Positions 18,887-26,635 of a stretch of DNA of 64,000 nucleotides are shown one piece after another. The notes under the pieces are model-generated. The model was not told where the DNA came from. It made no database searches and was given only the letters and a program-made list of their open reading frames with translations. The stretch spans positions 1 to 64,000 of the forward strand of contig CALWYZ010000010.1 in the NCBI GenBank assembly GCA_944385895.1. Reading direction: 5' to 3'. How positions within the stretch are numbered: position 1 is the stretch's first letter; every line of letters begins with the position of its first letter. A program made the translations under genes and the position numbers. The stretch is from an uncultured Clostridia bacterium. GTDB lineage: Bacteria > Bacillota > Clostridia > Oscillospirales > QAKW01.

Positions 18887-19546
18887 ATGGAAATAAAGCA
18901 AAACTGCAGGGTTTTGTTTTTTGGGGATTCTGTAACGGATGCCGGACGAAACCGTAATACCAGAAGCGATATAATGGTTCAGAAACCTTTTGGAGACGGA
19001 TATGTCGATCTTGTTGCTGGAATGCTGCAGGGCTTTTATCCCGAACTTAACGTACATGTTAAAAATGCGGGTATCAGCGGAAATACTACACGTGATCTTC
19101 TCGAGCGTTTTGAAACTGATGTTGAGGCATTAAAACCTGATATTATTTTTATTATGATTGGTGTCAATGACGCATGGCGTAATTTTGACAGTCCGTATTT
19201 TTTGGAAAATCATATTTCTGTAGATGAATATGATAAAAATATTACCGAACTTGTAAAAAAGTGCAAGCAGGTTACAGACAGTGTTTTTGTCATGACTCCG
19301 TATTTTCTGGATACCAACAAAAAAGATGCTATGCGTATTATGATTGACAGGTTTTGTAAAAGCTGTCGTAATGCTGCAGATAGGGAACAGGCATTTTTTA
19401 TTGATATACAAAAAGCTTTTGATTCAGTAATGGAGCAATGTCATCCGTATGTTTTTTCATGGGACAGAGTTCATCCTGACAGAGCAGCTCAAATGATTAT
19501 TGCAAGAGAAGTTATGCATGCATTAGGATTGCAGCTTGATCGTTAA
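18887..19546 (+). CDS. SGNH/GDSL-family hydrolase
   Basis: Esterase or lipase fold with all four SGNH blocks: GDS nucleophile at residues 13-15 (FFGDSVTDAG), the Gly of NAGISGNTT, Asn of IGVNDAW, and the Asp-x-x-His pair in DRVHPD. No signal peptide, 219 aa, so an intracellular deacetylase or acylhydrolase is likely. Substrate unknown; members of this type often act on acetylated sugars. Stands alone between the GTPases and fucO. Confidence 0.85.
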   Translation: MEIKQNCRVLFFGDSVTDAGRNRNTRSDIMVQKPFGDGYVDLVAGMLQGFYPELNVHVKNAGISGNTTRDLLERFETDVEALKPDIIFIMIGVNDAWRNFDSPYFLENHISVDEYDKNITELVKKCKQVTDSVFVMTPYFLDTNKKDAMRIMIDRFCKSCRNAADREQAFFIDIQKAFDSVMEQCHPYVFSWDRVHPDRAAQMIIAREVMHALGLQLDR

Positions 19547-19642
19547 TTTTTTGTTATAAGAATGTACATAAAAAGTTATTAATCTTATTTTATAATTAAA
19601 TAATATATGGCGTCAGCCAAAAAAATAAAAGGAGATAAAAAC

Positions 19643-20791
19643 ATGAGTAACAGATTTGTACTTAACGAAACTTCATACCACGGCGCCGGAGCAATCAATG
19701 CTATTCCGGATGAAATCAAAGCAAGAGGCTTTAAAAAACCATTGGTAGTGTCAGATCCAGATCTTATAAAATTCGGTGTATCTGCCAAGGTCACAGATAT
19801 TCTGAAAAATGCTGGGATAGCATATGAAATGTTTTCAGATGTAAAGGCAAATCCTACAATAGAAAACGTGCAGGCCGGAGTTGCTGCATTTAAGGCAAGT
19901 AATGCAGACTGTCTTATAGCAATAGGCGGAGGCTCATCAATTGATACAGCAAAAGGTATAGGAATAATCGTAGCTAATCCCGACTTTGCAGATGTAAGAA
20001 GCCTTGAGGGCGTTGCTCCGACTAAAAATCCGTCAGTCCCGATAATTGCCGTACCTACTACTGCGGGAACTGCAGCTGAGGTTACAATAAATTATGTTAT
20101 CACTGATGTTCAAAATAATCGCAAAATGGTGTGCGTTGATGTTCATGACATCCCGGTAGTAGCAGTTGTAGATCCGGATATGATGTCAACAATGCCCAAA
20201 GGTCTTACTGCCGCAACAGGAATGGACGCTCTGACACATGCTATTGAGGGATATATCACAAAGGGTGCATGGGAACTTTCCGATATGTTCCATCTTAAGG
20301 CTATTGAGATAATTTCAAGATCACTCAGAGACGCTGTCGCAAATACTCCTAAAGGCAGAGAGGAAATGGCACTCGGTCAATATATAGCCGGTATGGGCTT
20401 TTCAAATGTCGGCCTTGGTATAGTTCACTCTATGGCACATCCTTTGGGAGCTCTGTACGATACTCCGCATGGTGTGGCTAATGCCATAATACTTCCTACG
20501 GTTATGGAATACAACGCACCGGCAACAGGTGACAAGTATAAATATATTGCCGCTGCAATGGGAGTAGAAGGTACAGAAAATATGAGCCAGGAAGAGTACA
20601 GAAAGGCAGCTGTCGATGCTGTTAAAAAATTGTCTCAGGATGTAGGTATACCTGCGGATCTCAAAGAAATCGTTAAACCTGAGGATGTTGATTTTCTGTC
20701 ACAGTCGGCATTTGATGATGCATGCCGTCCCGGTAATCCGCGTGATACAAGTGTTGCTGAGATAAAAGAGCTTTATCTTTCTCTTATGTAA
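19643..20791 (+). CDS. fucO: Lactaldehyde reductase / 1,2-propanediol oxidoreductase (iron-type ADH)
   Basis: Group III iron-dependent alcohol dehydrogenase. Resemblance to FucO is strong along its length: IGGGSSIDTAKGIGII (NAD site), EVTINYVITD, ATGMDALTHAIEGYI and the metal-binding HSMAHPLGALYDTPHG. It would reduce lactaldehyde from fucose or rhamnose breakdown to 1,2-propanediol. The start is ATG 19643, directly behind AAAAGGAGATAAAA; an in-frame ATG at 19607 has no site. No fucose or rhamnose pathway genes are adjacent. Ends at a strong terminator. Confidence 0.9.
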   Translation: MSNRFVLNETSYHGAGAINAIPDEIKARGFKKPLVVSDPDLIKFGVSAKVTDILKNAGIAYEMFSDVKANPTIENVQAGVAAFKASNADCLIAIGGGSSIDTAKGIGIIVANPDFADVRSLEGVAPTKNPSVPIIAVPTTAGTAAEVTINYVITDVQNNRKMVCVDVHDIPVVAVVDPDMMSTMPKGLTAATGMDALTHAIEGYITKGAWELSDMFHLKAIEIISRSLRDAVANTPKGREEMALGQYIAGMGFSNVGLGIVHSMAHPLGALYDTPHGVANAIILPTVMEYNAPATGDKYKYIAAAMGVEGTENMSQEEYRKAAVDAVKKLSQDVGIPADLKEIVKPEDVDFLSQSAFDDACRPGNPRDTSVAEIKELYLSLM

Positions 20792-20806
20792 ATTAGTTAT
20801 TAAATC

Positions 20807-20838
20807 AGCGGCGGTGAATTCATACCGCCGCTTTTTTA
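20807..20838 (+). terminator. Terminator after fucO whose T-run abuts the next RBS
   Basis: A 9-bp G+C-rich perfect stem (20807-20815 with 20824-20832), 8-nt loop, six Ts. The T-run is followed immediately by AGGAGG of the next gene, leaving no room for a promoter. Confidence 0.85.
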
Positions 20839-20847
20839 GGAGGAATT

Positions 20848-21987
20848 ATGGCTGACAAATGGATTACTTTGTGGGGGAATTCCATTTCCTGTGACAAATT
20901 CAGTCCTTCAAATTATGCGAAAAACATTACTCTCAGATATATCGCAACAACTACAATATCTGGGGAGATAATTCGTCTCAAGTTTTCTAATGTATACGGA
21001 TATGAGGACGTGAAATTGACAAAAGTAACTGTTGGTGTGGTTGATTCAGAAAATACAGTTTCTGATATCAAAACAGTTACGTTTTCAAATAATGAAAGTG
21101 TAGTTATAAATAAAGGTAAATACCTTTACAGTGATCATATCAAATTAAGTATAAAAAGCAGTGATAAAATTGCAGTTTCGATATATTTAGGCGATTACAC
21201 CGATATGCATTCCGCAATTAAAATAACCGGTCCTATTTCAAAGTTTCAATTTACCGTCGGAGACTTTAGCTTGAATCCGGCATTTGACCCCGCATTATCT
21301 GATGTAACAGATGTAGTCTATTTTCTTGAAGATATAGATGTTTTGTCTAAGGCTGAAAATAAGGCTGCTATAATTTTCGGTGACTCAATATCTGCTCAGT
21401 CATGGCCGGAATGGCTTATATTGAGATTGATTGATGAAAAACGAGACGATATTTCAGTTGTCAGACGTGCTGTAAGCGGAAGCAGGGTTTTGAGAGAGTA
21501 TAAAAACTTGTCGCTGATTAGATATGCGCATGCAGGAATAAAAAGATTTGAAGATGATATATGTTCGGTATGTGGTGCAGACAGAGTCTTTGTTTTTCAT
21601 GGTATCAATGATATAATTCATCCATGTGAAGGAGAATCGTTTAGGCCTATTTCTGATTTGCCTACCGCGAAAGAATTAGTGGATGGATACAAACAATATA
21701 TTGAAACAGCGCATAAACACGGTCTGAAAATATATATTGCTACTATTACACCGTTTATGGGCTGCGGTGATCAGGTAGTCGACAGGGAAGATCTGAGACA
21801 AGAGGTCAATGAGTGGATAAAGACTAACACTATAGCTGACGGATATATAGATTTTTCTTCAGCTATATCAGATCCGCTGACCGGAGATAAACTGCTTAAA
21901 AAATATGACAGCGGAGACCATTTACATCCGAGTTTGGAAGGCGGAAAGGCTCTTGCTTTATCTGTGCCTTATGAATATCTGAAATAA
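20848..21987 (+). CDS. Two-domain SGNH hydrolase (probable carbohydrate esterase)
   Basis: An N-terminal beta-rich domain of about 160 residues is followed by an SGNH catalytic domain: IFGDSIS with nucleophile Ser180, AVSGSRV, HGINDII and the catalytic DHLHPS. This layout matches two-domain acetyl-esterases that deacetylate plant polysaccharides, but there is no signal peptide, so it probably acts on imported oligosaccharides. 379 aa. Not closely similar to the 219-aa hydrolase upstream. Expression must come through the fucO terminator or from a promoter inside fucO. Confidence 0.8.
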   Translation: MADKWITLWGNSISCDKFSPSNYAKNITLRYIATTTISGEIIRLKFSNVYGYEDVKLTKVTVGVVDSENTVSDIKTVTFSNNESVVINKGKYLYSDHIKLSIKSSDKIAVSIYLGDYTDMHSAIKITGPISKFQFTVGDFSLNPAFDPALSDVTDVVYFLEDIDVLSKAENKAAIIFGDSISAQSWPEWLILRLIDEKRDDISVVRRAVSGSRVLREYKNLSLIRYAHAGIKRFEDDICSVCGADRVFVFHGINDIIHPCEGESFRPISDLPTAKELVDGYKQYIETAHKHGLKIYIATITPFMGCGDQVVDREDLRQEVNEWIKTNTIADGYIDFSSAISDPLTGDKLLKKYDSGDHLHPSLEGGKALALSVPYEYLK

Positions 21988-22119
21988 TTTTCCCTATTTT
22001 GCTTTTTTAACATTACTGTTGTAAGAGTTTGTGTAAAAAATTATTGTAAAATTAATATAAGGCACAAAATGTAAGCCGTAGTTGAATCTATTATTGAAAT
22101 AAAGAAATTAAATTTTCAC

Positions 22120-22148
22120 TTGACTTTTATCTGAAACTTGTATATTAT
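22120..22148 (+). promoter_or_regulatory. Promoter for tRNA-Leu
   Basis: TTGACT (22120-22125), 17-nt spacer, TATTAT (22143-22148), about 50 nt before the mature tRNA. Confidence 0.6.
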
Positions 22149-22204
22149 ATACGTTGGTAGCTATATTGCAGTCAACATGTTTTTCTGCTTTCAGCTATTT
22201 ATTT

Positions 22205-22291
22205 GCGGATATGGCGGAATTGGCAGACGCGCTAGATTCAGGTTCTAGTCGGGGCAACTCGGTGGAGGTTCAAGTCCTCTTATCCGCACCA
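22205..22291 (+). tRNA. tRNA-Leu (anticodon CAG), CCA encoded
   Basis: Acceptor stem GCGGATA pairs with TATCCGC, and the discriminator A plus CCA end is encoded (22288-22291). Anticodon stem CTAGA/TCTAG encloses loop TTCAGGT, so the anticodon is CAG. The long variable arm and the GGTTCAAGTCC T-arm are typical of a class II leucine tRNA. It marks the left edge of the accessory region; tRNA genes are common integration sites, but I found no second copy of its 3' end in the window. Confidence 0.96.
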
Positions 22292-22299
22292 AACAGTAC

Positions 22300-22350
22300 A
22301 AATCCGAACCCAATACCAATCGGTGAAGGGTTCGGGTTTGTTGTTTTCTT
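22300..22350 (+). terminator. tRNA-Leu terminator
   Basis: A 12-bp stem (22300-22311 with 22328-22339, one G-T pair) followed by a T-rich tail. Confidence 0.75.
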
Positions 22351-22376
22351 AAAAGATGTTAAATAAGTCTTTGTTT

Positions 22377-22411
22377 GTGGCAGTACAGAGTTTGTTGCTC
22401 TGTACTGCCAC
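22377..22411. repeat. 14-bp perfect hairpin before small membrane-protein gene
   Basis: Arms 22377-22390 and 22398-22411 with a 7-nt loop. Lacking a clean T-run, it is a weak terminator at best; it may be an RNA element of the downstream gene, which starts 42 nt later. Confidence 0.6.
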
Positions 22412-22452
22412 TTCTTCGTTTCAATGAATTTCGTACATAAAGGAGATTTGAA

Positions 22453-22617
22453 ATGAAGATTTTTAAAACAGTTGTTTTGATATTATTGATAGTAATAAAT
22501 TTACAGACTGTATATTACGCTTTATTATATAAAGCATCAACAGCAACAGGAGCTTTTCTTATATGTTTAGGTATTACCTTGTTTGTTGCAAGTGATGGTG
22601 GGATAAATCGACACTAA
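22453..22617 (+). CDS. Small membrane protein, 54 aa
   Basis: ATG at 22453 follows a textbook AAAGGAGATTT site. The peptide has two hydrophobic segments (about residues 4-24 and 31-46) separated by a short basic turn, so it should form a membrane hairpin. I recognise no family. It is bracketed by two perfect hairpins (22377-22411 and 22664-22703), so it appears to be a free-standing unit. The first gene of the accessory region after tRNA-Leu. Confidence 0.6.
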   Translation: MKIFKTVVLILLIVINLQTVYYALLYKASTATGAFLICLGITLFVASDGGINRH

Positions 22618-22663
22618 GAGTGATTATTCTAATAAAATTTTTATCTTTACAAATTGAAATCGA

Positions 22664-22703
22664 AATATAAAAGTGGCATCGTGCTTGATGCCACTTTTAT
22701 ATT
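22664..22703. terminator. 17-bp perfect bidirectional hairpin
   Basis: Arms 22664-22680 and 22687-22703, 6-nt loop, with A/T-rich outer stem. It lies between the small membrane-protein gene and the convergent OLD nuclease gene and can serve both. Confidence 0.8.
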
Positions 22704-22744
22704 ACAATACCATTTCCATTACATTGTGAGATATCCTCTCAAAA

Positions 22745-24439
22745 CTACACATCTAAAATTCTTTCTATCTGAGCACAAACATATTTTAGTTTTTCCAAAT
22801 AGCAATCAGGTAATATATCGTTCAAGTTATCTGTTTTTACGATCATATTAGTAATTTTCTCTTTTATTTCTGCTTCAGTCTTATCCCCAAAAGGCTTTGA
22901 TTGTGCATTGAATGATTTTTTCAACCTATCTGACCATTTGTATTTGCAACCCTTAAATTCTTTTACATCTAAATCAACACCATAGTCGTTATAAATTAAA
23001 TCTTTATAAAAGTCTTTCTTAAAAAAATCCTCAAACTCAGATTCCTTATTGTCGCCATATGCATATAAAATTGCGGAATTTTTTTCTTCAACAAGACCTT
23101 TTTGTTTCGCCTCTTCATACGAACTGATTCCACATTTATCGGCGTCAACTATTACAAAATATTTACACATCATAGAAGCATAAAGAGCACATTTATATTT
23201 GAGATTCGTTGCTCCTCCCATATCAGCAAAAGCGACTTTCTTGTTATTTATTGCATTTTTTACCTTTGTACTTAATTTAGAAAAAATATACTCCAAAGAA
23301 GTAGCATCATCAGAACCTTCGACTATAACAACGGTTTCCGATGATATAAGATTATCGGAAAGTTTTATTCCTAATAGTTCCCTTATTTCTTGTATATTAT
23401 TTGCTTTCCTGCCGATTCCGTTGTCAATAATAATATTTGAAGAAATATTCCCTCTGTTAACAAAAGAACCATTGTGTGTTGTGATAATAACTTGGCTCGT
23501 GTTAGATATTTGCTGAATTACACTATTGATCTGGTGTATTGCCTCAGGATGTAAATGTGACTCGGGTTCCTCTATTGCAATAATTCTAGAACCTGTTGCT
23601 TGTTTAGAACTATTTAGCAAAGCTAAGGTTATTAAACTTTTTACACCATCACCTTTATATGAAATATGTGTTTTGGAACCATCATTCACATAAAAATCAA
23701 TATTTCTTCTCAACATTCGTCTAGAGTCATCTATTAATTCTATTTCTGTTTCCTGAATATTTGGCAAAAATATCTTTATCATATCTGAAACGCGTAAATT
23801 GAGTTCGTTCATTAACTCTAATTGTTTCTTATGTACGGTAAGCATTGCTTGATTATATTCTTCATCATCAACTAAAATTTCCAATTCTTGGTTAACAAGT
23901 TCGTTCAATTTATTTAAAGTATCATCTTCTGTTCTAACAGCAGGTATATATTGAAAAACTATATTGTCAACCAAGAAAGAGATAATCTCACGTATTTTAT
24001 TTTTGTATGTTATAGCTCCCTTGCCGCGCTTTTCCAAAACATTAATTTCTATTGAATTTTGTTTGTTGTAAATAATTTCGATAGATAAATCGCCGTTATT
24101 AAATACTCCAACTTTTGAAACAAAGTCTTTGATTTCATCATCATTGAATTTAAATTTTAAAATAAGTTTAGTTGGAGAAAAACTTTTAGAGTCTTTTAAA
24201 ATTATAGGATAGTCTCTCTCATAATCATATTTATATTCTCTAAATTCTTTATAAAGTCTATAACTACGACTATCAGATACCATACTCTTCAATGTAACCA
24301 TCGCTAAATTTATTGCATTTAACACATTTGTTTTTCCTTCGTTATTTTTTCCTAAAATAATACAATAATTTTCTAAAGGAATACTTTTAACGGAAGTAAT
24401 GCTTCTGTAATTTTGTATTGAAATACTAGTTAATTTCAT
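22745..24439 (-). CDS. OLD-family ATPase-TOPRIM nuclease
   Basis: An ABC/SMC-like ATPase joined to a TOPRIM nuclease. Walker A GKNNEGKT is at residues 30-37; the Walker B and signature region EEPESHLHPEA is near residue 289; TOPRIM motifs are VVIVEGSDD (about 370-378) and the VDADKCG acid pair near 430. No UvrD-type helicase (GajB) or other known partner is adjacent, which fits a class 1 OLD protein rather than Gabija. OLD nucleases are frequent in anti-phage defence, and this one faces away from a Fic/R-M operon. Full length at 564 aa. RBS TAGGAGAAAA. Confidence 0.85.
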   Translation of the reverse strand: MKLTSISIQNYRSITSVKSIPLENYCIILGKNNEGKTNVLNAINLAMVTLKSMVSDSRSYRLYKEFREYKYDYERDYPIILKDSKSFSPTKLILKFKFNDDEIKDFVSKVGVFNNGDLSIEIIYNKQNSIEINVLEKRGKGAITYKNKIREIISFLVDNIVFQYIPAVRTEDDTLNKLNELVNQELEILVDDEEYNQAMLTVHKKQLELMNELNLRVSDMIKIFLPNIQETEIELIDDSRRMLRRNIDFYVNDGSKTHISYKGDGVKSLITLALLNSSKQATGSRIIAIEEPESHLHPEAIHQINSVIQQISNTSQVIITTHNGSFVNRGNISSNIIIDNGIGRKANNIQEIRELLGIKLSDNLISSETVVIVEGSDDATSLEYIFSKLSTKVKNAINNKKVAFADMGGATNLKYKCALYASMMCKYFVIVDADKCGISSYEEAKQKGLVEEKNSAILYAYGDNKESEFEDFFKKDFYKDLIYNDYGVDLDVKEFKGCKYKWSDRLKKSFNAQSKPFGDKTEAEIKEKITNMIVKTDNLNDILPDCYLEKLKYVCAQIERILDV

Positions 24440-24674
24440 TTTTTCTCCTATATATTGAAAAATCAGTTAAAACCTTAAAGGAAAACAACAAAATAAACGT
24501 AATTTTACTTATAAGGATAAATTTTACATAATTATAATATCACATTTTTCGACAAAATACAATTTATTAAATATACAAAAATAGAAGAACCTATAAAATC
24601 GGTTTTTTGCTCTAATGGGACTGTTTTTATAACCACGAATGTTCTAATGTTGCTCACAGGTATAATGTTTCCGT

Positions 24675-24729
24675 TATCGGCAAAAACATAAATAAACGTT
24701 ATTTTTGACTAATTGACATTTTGCCGATA
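24675..24729. promoter_or_regulatory. 11-bp inverted repeat overlapping the Fic promoter
   Basis: TATCGGCAAAA (24675-24685) and its exact complement TTTTGCCGATA (24719-24729). The right arm occupies most of the -35/-10 spacer of the Fic promoter and the left arm lies upstream, so a repressor bound to both would block transcription. The regulator is unknown; the Fic protein's own N-terminal helix-turn-helix is a candidate. Confidence 0.55.
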
Positions 24730-24741
24730 TTGTGATATACT
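24713..24741 (+). promoter_or_regulatory. Strong sigma-A promoter for the Fic/R-M operon
   Basis: Exact TTGACA (24713-24718), 17-nt spacer, TATACT (24736-24741). The Fic gene starts 28 nt later with GGAGG. No terminator is seen until 33,632, so it probably serves the genes up to 33,491. Confidence 0.8.
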
Positions 24742-24768
24742 ATTAACAGTAAATTTGGAGGTCTGTAT

Positions 24769-25665
24769 ATGAAATATTTATCCGTTAAAGAGGTTGCTTT
24801 ACTTTGGAATACATCCGAGCGTAGCGTTCGCAATTATTGTGCCGCAGGTCGTGTCCCTGGCGCTTTCCTTACAGGCAAAACATGGAACATACCCGAAAAT
24901 GCTGAGAAGCCCGAAAGGAGCAATAAAAGCAAACCGGCTCCGCAGACTTTGCTTGATATTTTAAAAGAGGAAAAGCGCAGTCAGACCCACGGCGGAATTT
25001 ATCATAAAATACAGATCGAGCTGACCTATAACTCCAACCACATCGAAGGCAGTCGTCTCACCCACGATCAGACACGCTATATCTTTGAAACCAATACCAT
25101 CGGCATAACTGATGAGGGCGTGCGTGTTGATGATATTATAGAAACTGCTACCCACTTCCGCTGTATCGATGAAATTATTGAAAGTGCAAAATCGCAGCTC
25201 AGCGAAAAATTTATTAAACATCTGCATTTCATCCTCAAGACCGGTACAAGCGATGCAAAAAAGGATTGGTTTGCTGTTGGCGATTATAAAAAACTGCCTA
25301 ACGAGGTTGGCGGTATGGAAACCACCCTACCCGAAGATGTGTCGGCTGAAATAAAAAAACTCCTTGCCGATTATAACAGCAAAGAAAATATAACACTTGA
25401 AGACATAATCGAGTTCCATGTGCAGTTTGAGCGCATCCACCCGTTCCAAGATGGTAACGGTCGTGTTGGTAGACTCATTATGTTTAAGGAATGCTTAAAA
25501 CACGGTATTGTACCGTTTATCATAGAAGATAAAATCAAAATGTTCTACTATCGCGGACTGAAGGAATGGAATCAGGACAAAGGTTATCTTACCGACACCT
25601 GCCTTTCTGCTCAGGATACGTTTAAAACTTATTTAGATTATTTTAGAATTCCTTATAAAAAGTAA
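24769..25665 (+). CDS. Fic-domain protein with N-terminal helix-turn-helix
   Basis: Probable protein AMPylase or other nucleotide transferase. The catalytic motif H224-PFQDGNGR is intact. An N-terminal inhibitory helix is present as S89-NHI-E93-G94, fitting the (S/T)xxxE(G/N) motif of class II Fic proteins, in which the Glu blocks ATP until released. Residues 1-48 form an excisionase-like helix-turn-helix (VKEVALLWNTSERSVRNYC), suggesting DNA binding and possibly self-regulation. First gene of a long operon with a 2TM protein and a type IIL R-M enzyme. Target unknown. Confidence 0.85.
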   Translation: MKYLSVKEVALLWNTSERSVRNYCAAGRVPGAFLTGKTWNIPENAEKPERSNKSKPAPQTLLDILKEEKRSQTHGGIYHKIQIELTYNSNHIEGSRLTHDQTRYIFETNTIGITDEGVRVDDIIETATHFRCIDEIIESAKSQLSEKFIKHLHFILKTGTSDAKKDWFAVGDYKKLPNEVGGMETTLPEDVSAEIKKLLADYNSKENITLEDIIEFHVQFERIHPFQDGNGRVGRLIMFKECLKHGIVPFIIEDKIKMFYYRGLKEWNQDKGYLTDTCLSAQDTFKTYLDYFRIPYKK

Positions 25666-25676
25666 TAGGAGAAAAT

Positions 25677-26621
25677 ATGAAAGCAAAAAAGTGGTTAACA
25701 ATTATAACGTTAGTTGTTACGTTAGTGGCGATGATAGTTGCGTTGTATGCGAAGTGCAAAAAGTGTGACCTCGCCTATGATTTTTCTATGGCAATTTTCG
25801 GCAGTGCCTTATTAGGGTTTATTATGTCACTAACTGAATATTTCACGGAACGTCGAAAGGCTATGGAAGATTTTTTAAGGGCATCATATAAGGTTTACTC
25901 AAAGTTAAGGAAAATCAAATATATTGACACTGATGAACCGCGCGACCTCATTATTGATTGCATCGCAGAAGAACAACGCAATGCTTATTGCTGTGGTTTA
26001 GAAGGCGAAACTGCAAAAGCGATGGGAATGATTGTCGATTATACAAAACGCGATGAGTATATCGCATGGATGGAAGCAAATGAGGTAATGTCATTTTCTG
26101 AAGATGATGACATCCAGGCCATATTGATTCAAATGTATAATCAACGTATTGAGGATTATAAAAAATTGTTTCTGTCCCGAATCGATATGTATTTGGAAAT
26201 TTCCAAGACAGATTTGGAAGATCTATCAAATGCTTATGGCAATTTGGATTTTCTTTTCGGTAATAAGACTATTCGACAAACAGCTTATGATTCCATTTAT
26301 CAAAAGTTACAGAATTGGCGCAACAAACTGTTAAGCGAATCGTACCATTTCGGTTTATTAAAAGAAGGTAAAGGAAATTTTGCCATATGTGTTCGTAAAC
26401 TGTTTGAACTAAATGATATGTTTTTTGAAGCCAAATCCGAACACACAAAAAGTGAAATTCATACAGTTGTATACCAGCATTTGTTTGATGATATGTCGGA
26501 TAGAATAGAGGAGTTTCGTTGTTCAACATATTTTAAAAAAGATGTTACATACGAAAAAAAGATTCCCATATTATCGAAGATCAAAAGAAAAAATACTTCG
26601 GCAACAAATGAGGGAGCCTAA
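25677..26621 (+). CDS. Two-TM membrane protein of unknown function in R-M operon
   Basis: Two membrane helices (about residues 7-25 and 36-54) form an N-terminal hairpin; the remaining 260 residues are charged, mostly helical and cytoplasmic by the positive-inside rule (YFTERRKAM after helix 2). I do not recognise the soluble part. It lies 11 nt after fic and 14 nt before the R-M gene, so all three are one operon. The shape resembles membrane effectors of some defence systems, but that is inference only. Confidence 0.6.
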   Translation: MKAKKWLTIITLVVTLVAMIVALYAKCKKCDLAYDFSMAIFGSALLGFIMSLTEYFTERRKAMEDFLRASYKVYSKLRKIKYIDTDEPRDLIIDCIAEEQRNAYCCGLEGETAKAMGMIVDYTKRDEYIAWMEANEVMSFSEDDDIQAILIQMYNQRIEDYKKLFLSRIDMYLEISKTDLEDLSNAYGNLDFLFGNKTIRQTAYDSIYQKLQNWRNKLLSESYHFGLLKEGKGNFAICVRKLFELNDMFFEAKSEHTKSEIHTVVYQHLFDDMSDRIEEFRCSTYFKKDVTYEKKIPILSKIKRKNTSATNEGA

Positions 26622-26635
26622 CATAGGAGGATAAT

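Noticed and set aside
22745-24439. Gabija defence system
   Set aside because: Only the OLD-like half is present; no UvrD-type GajB gene is adjacent.
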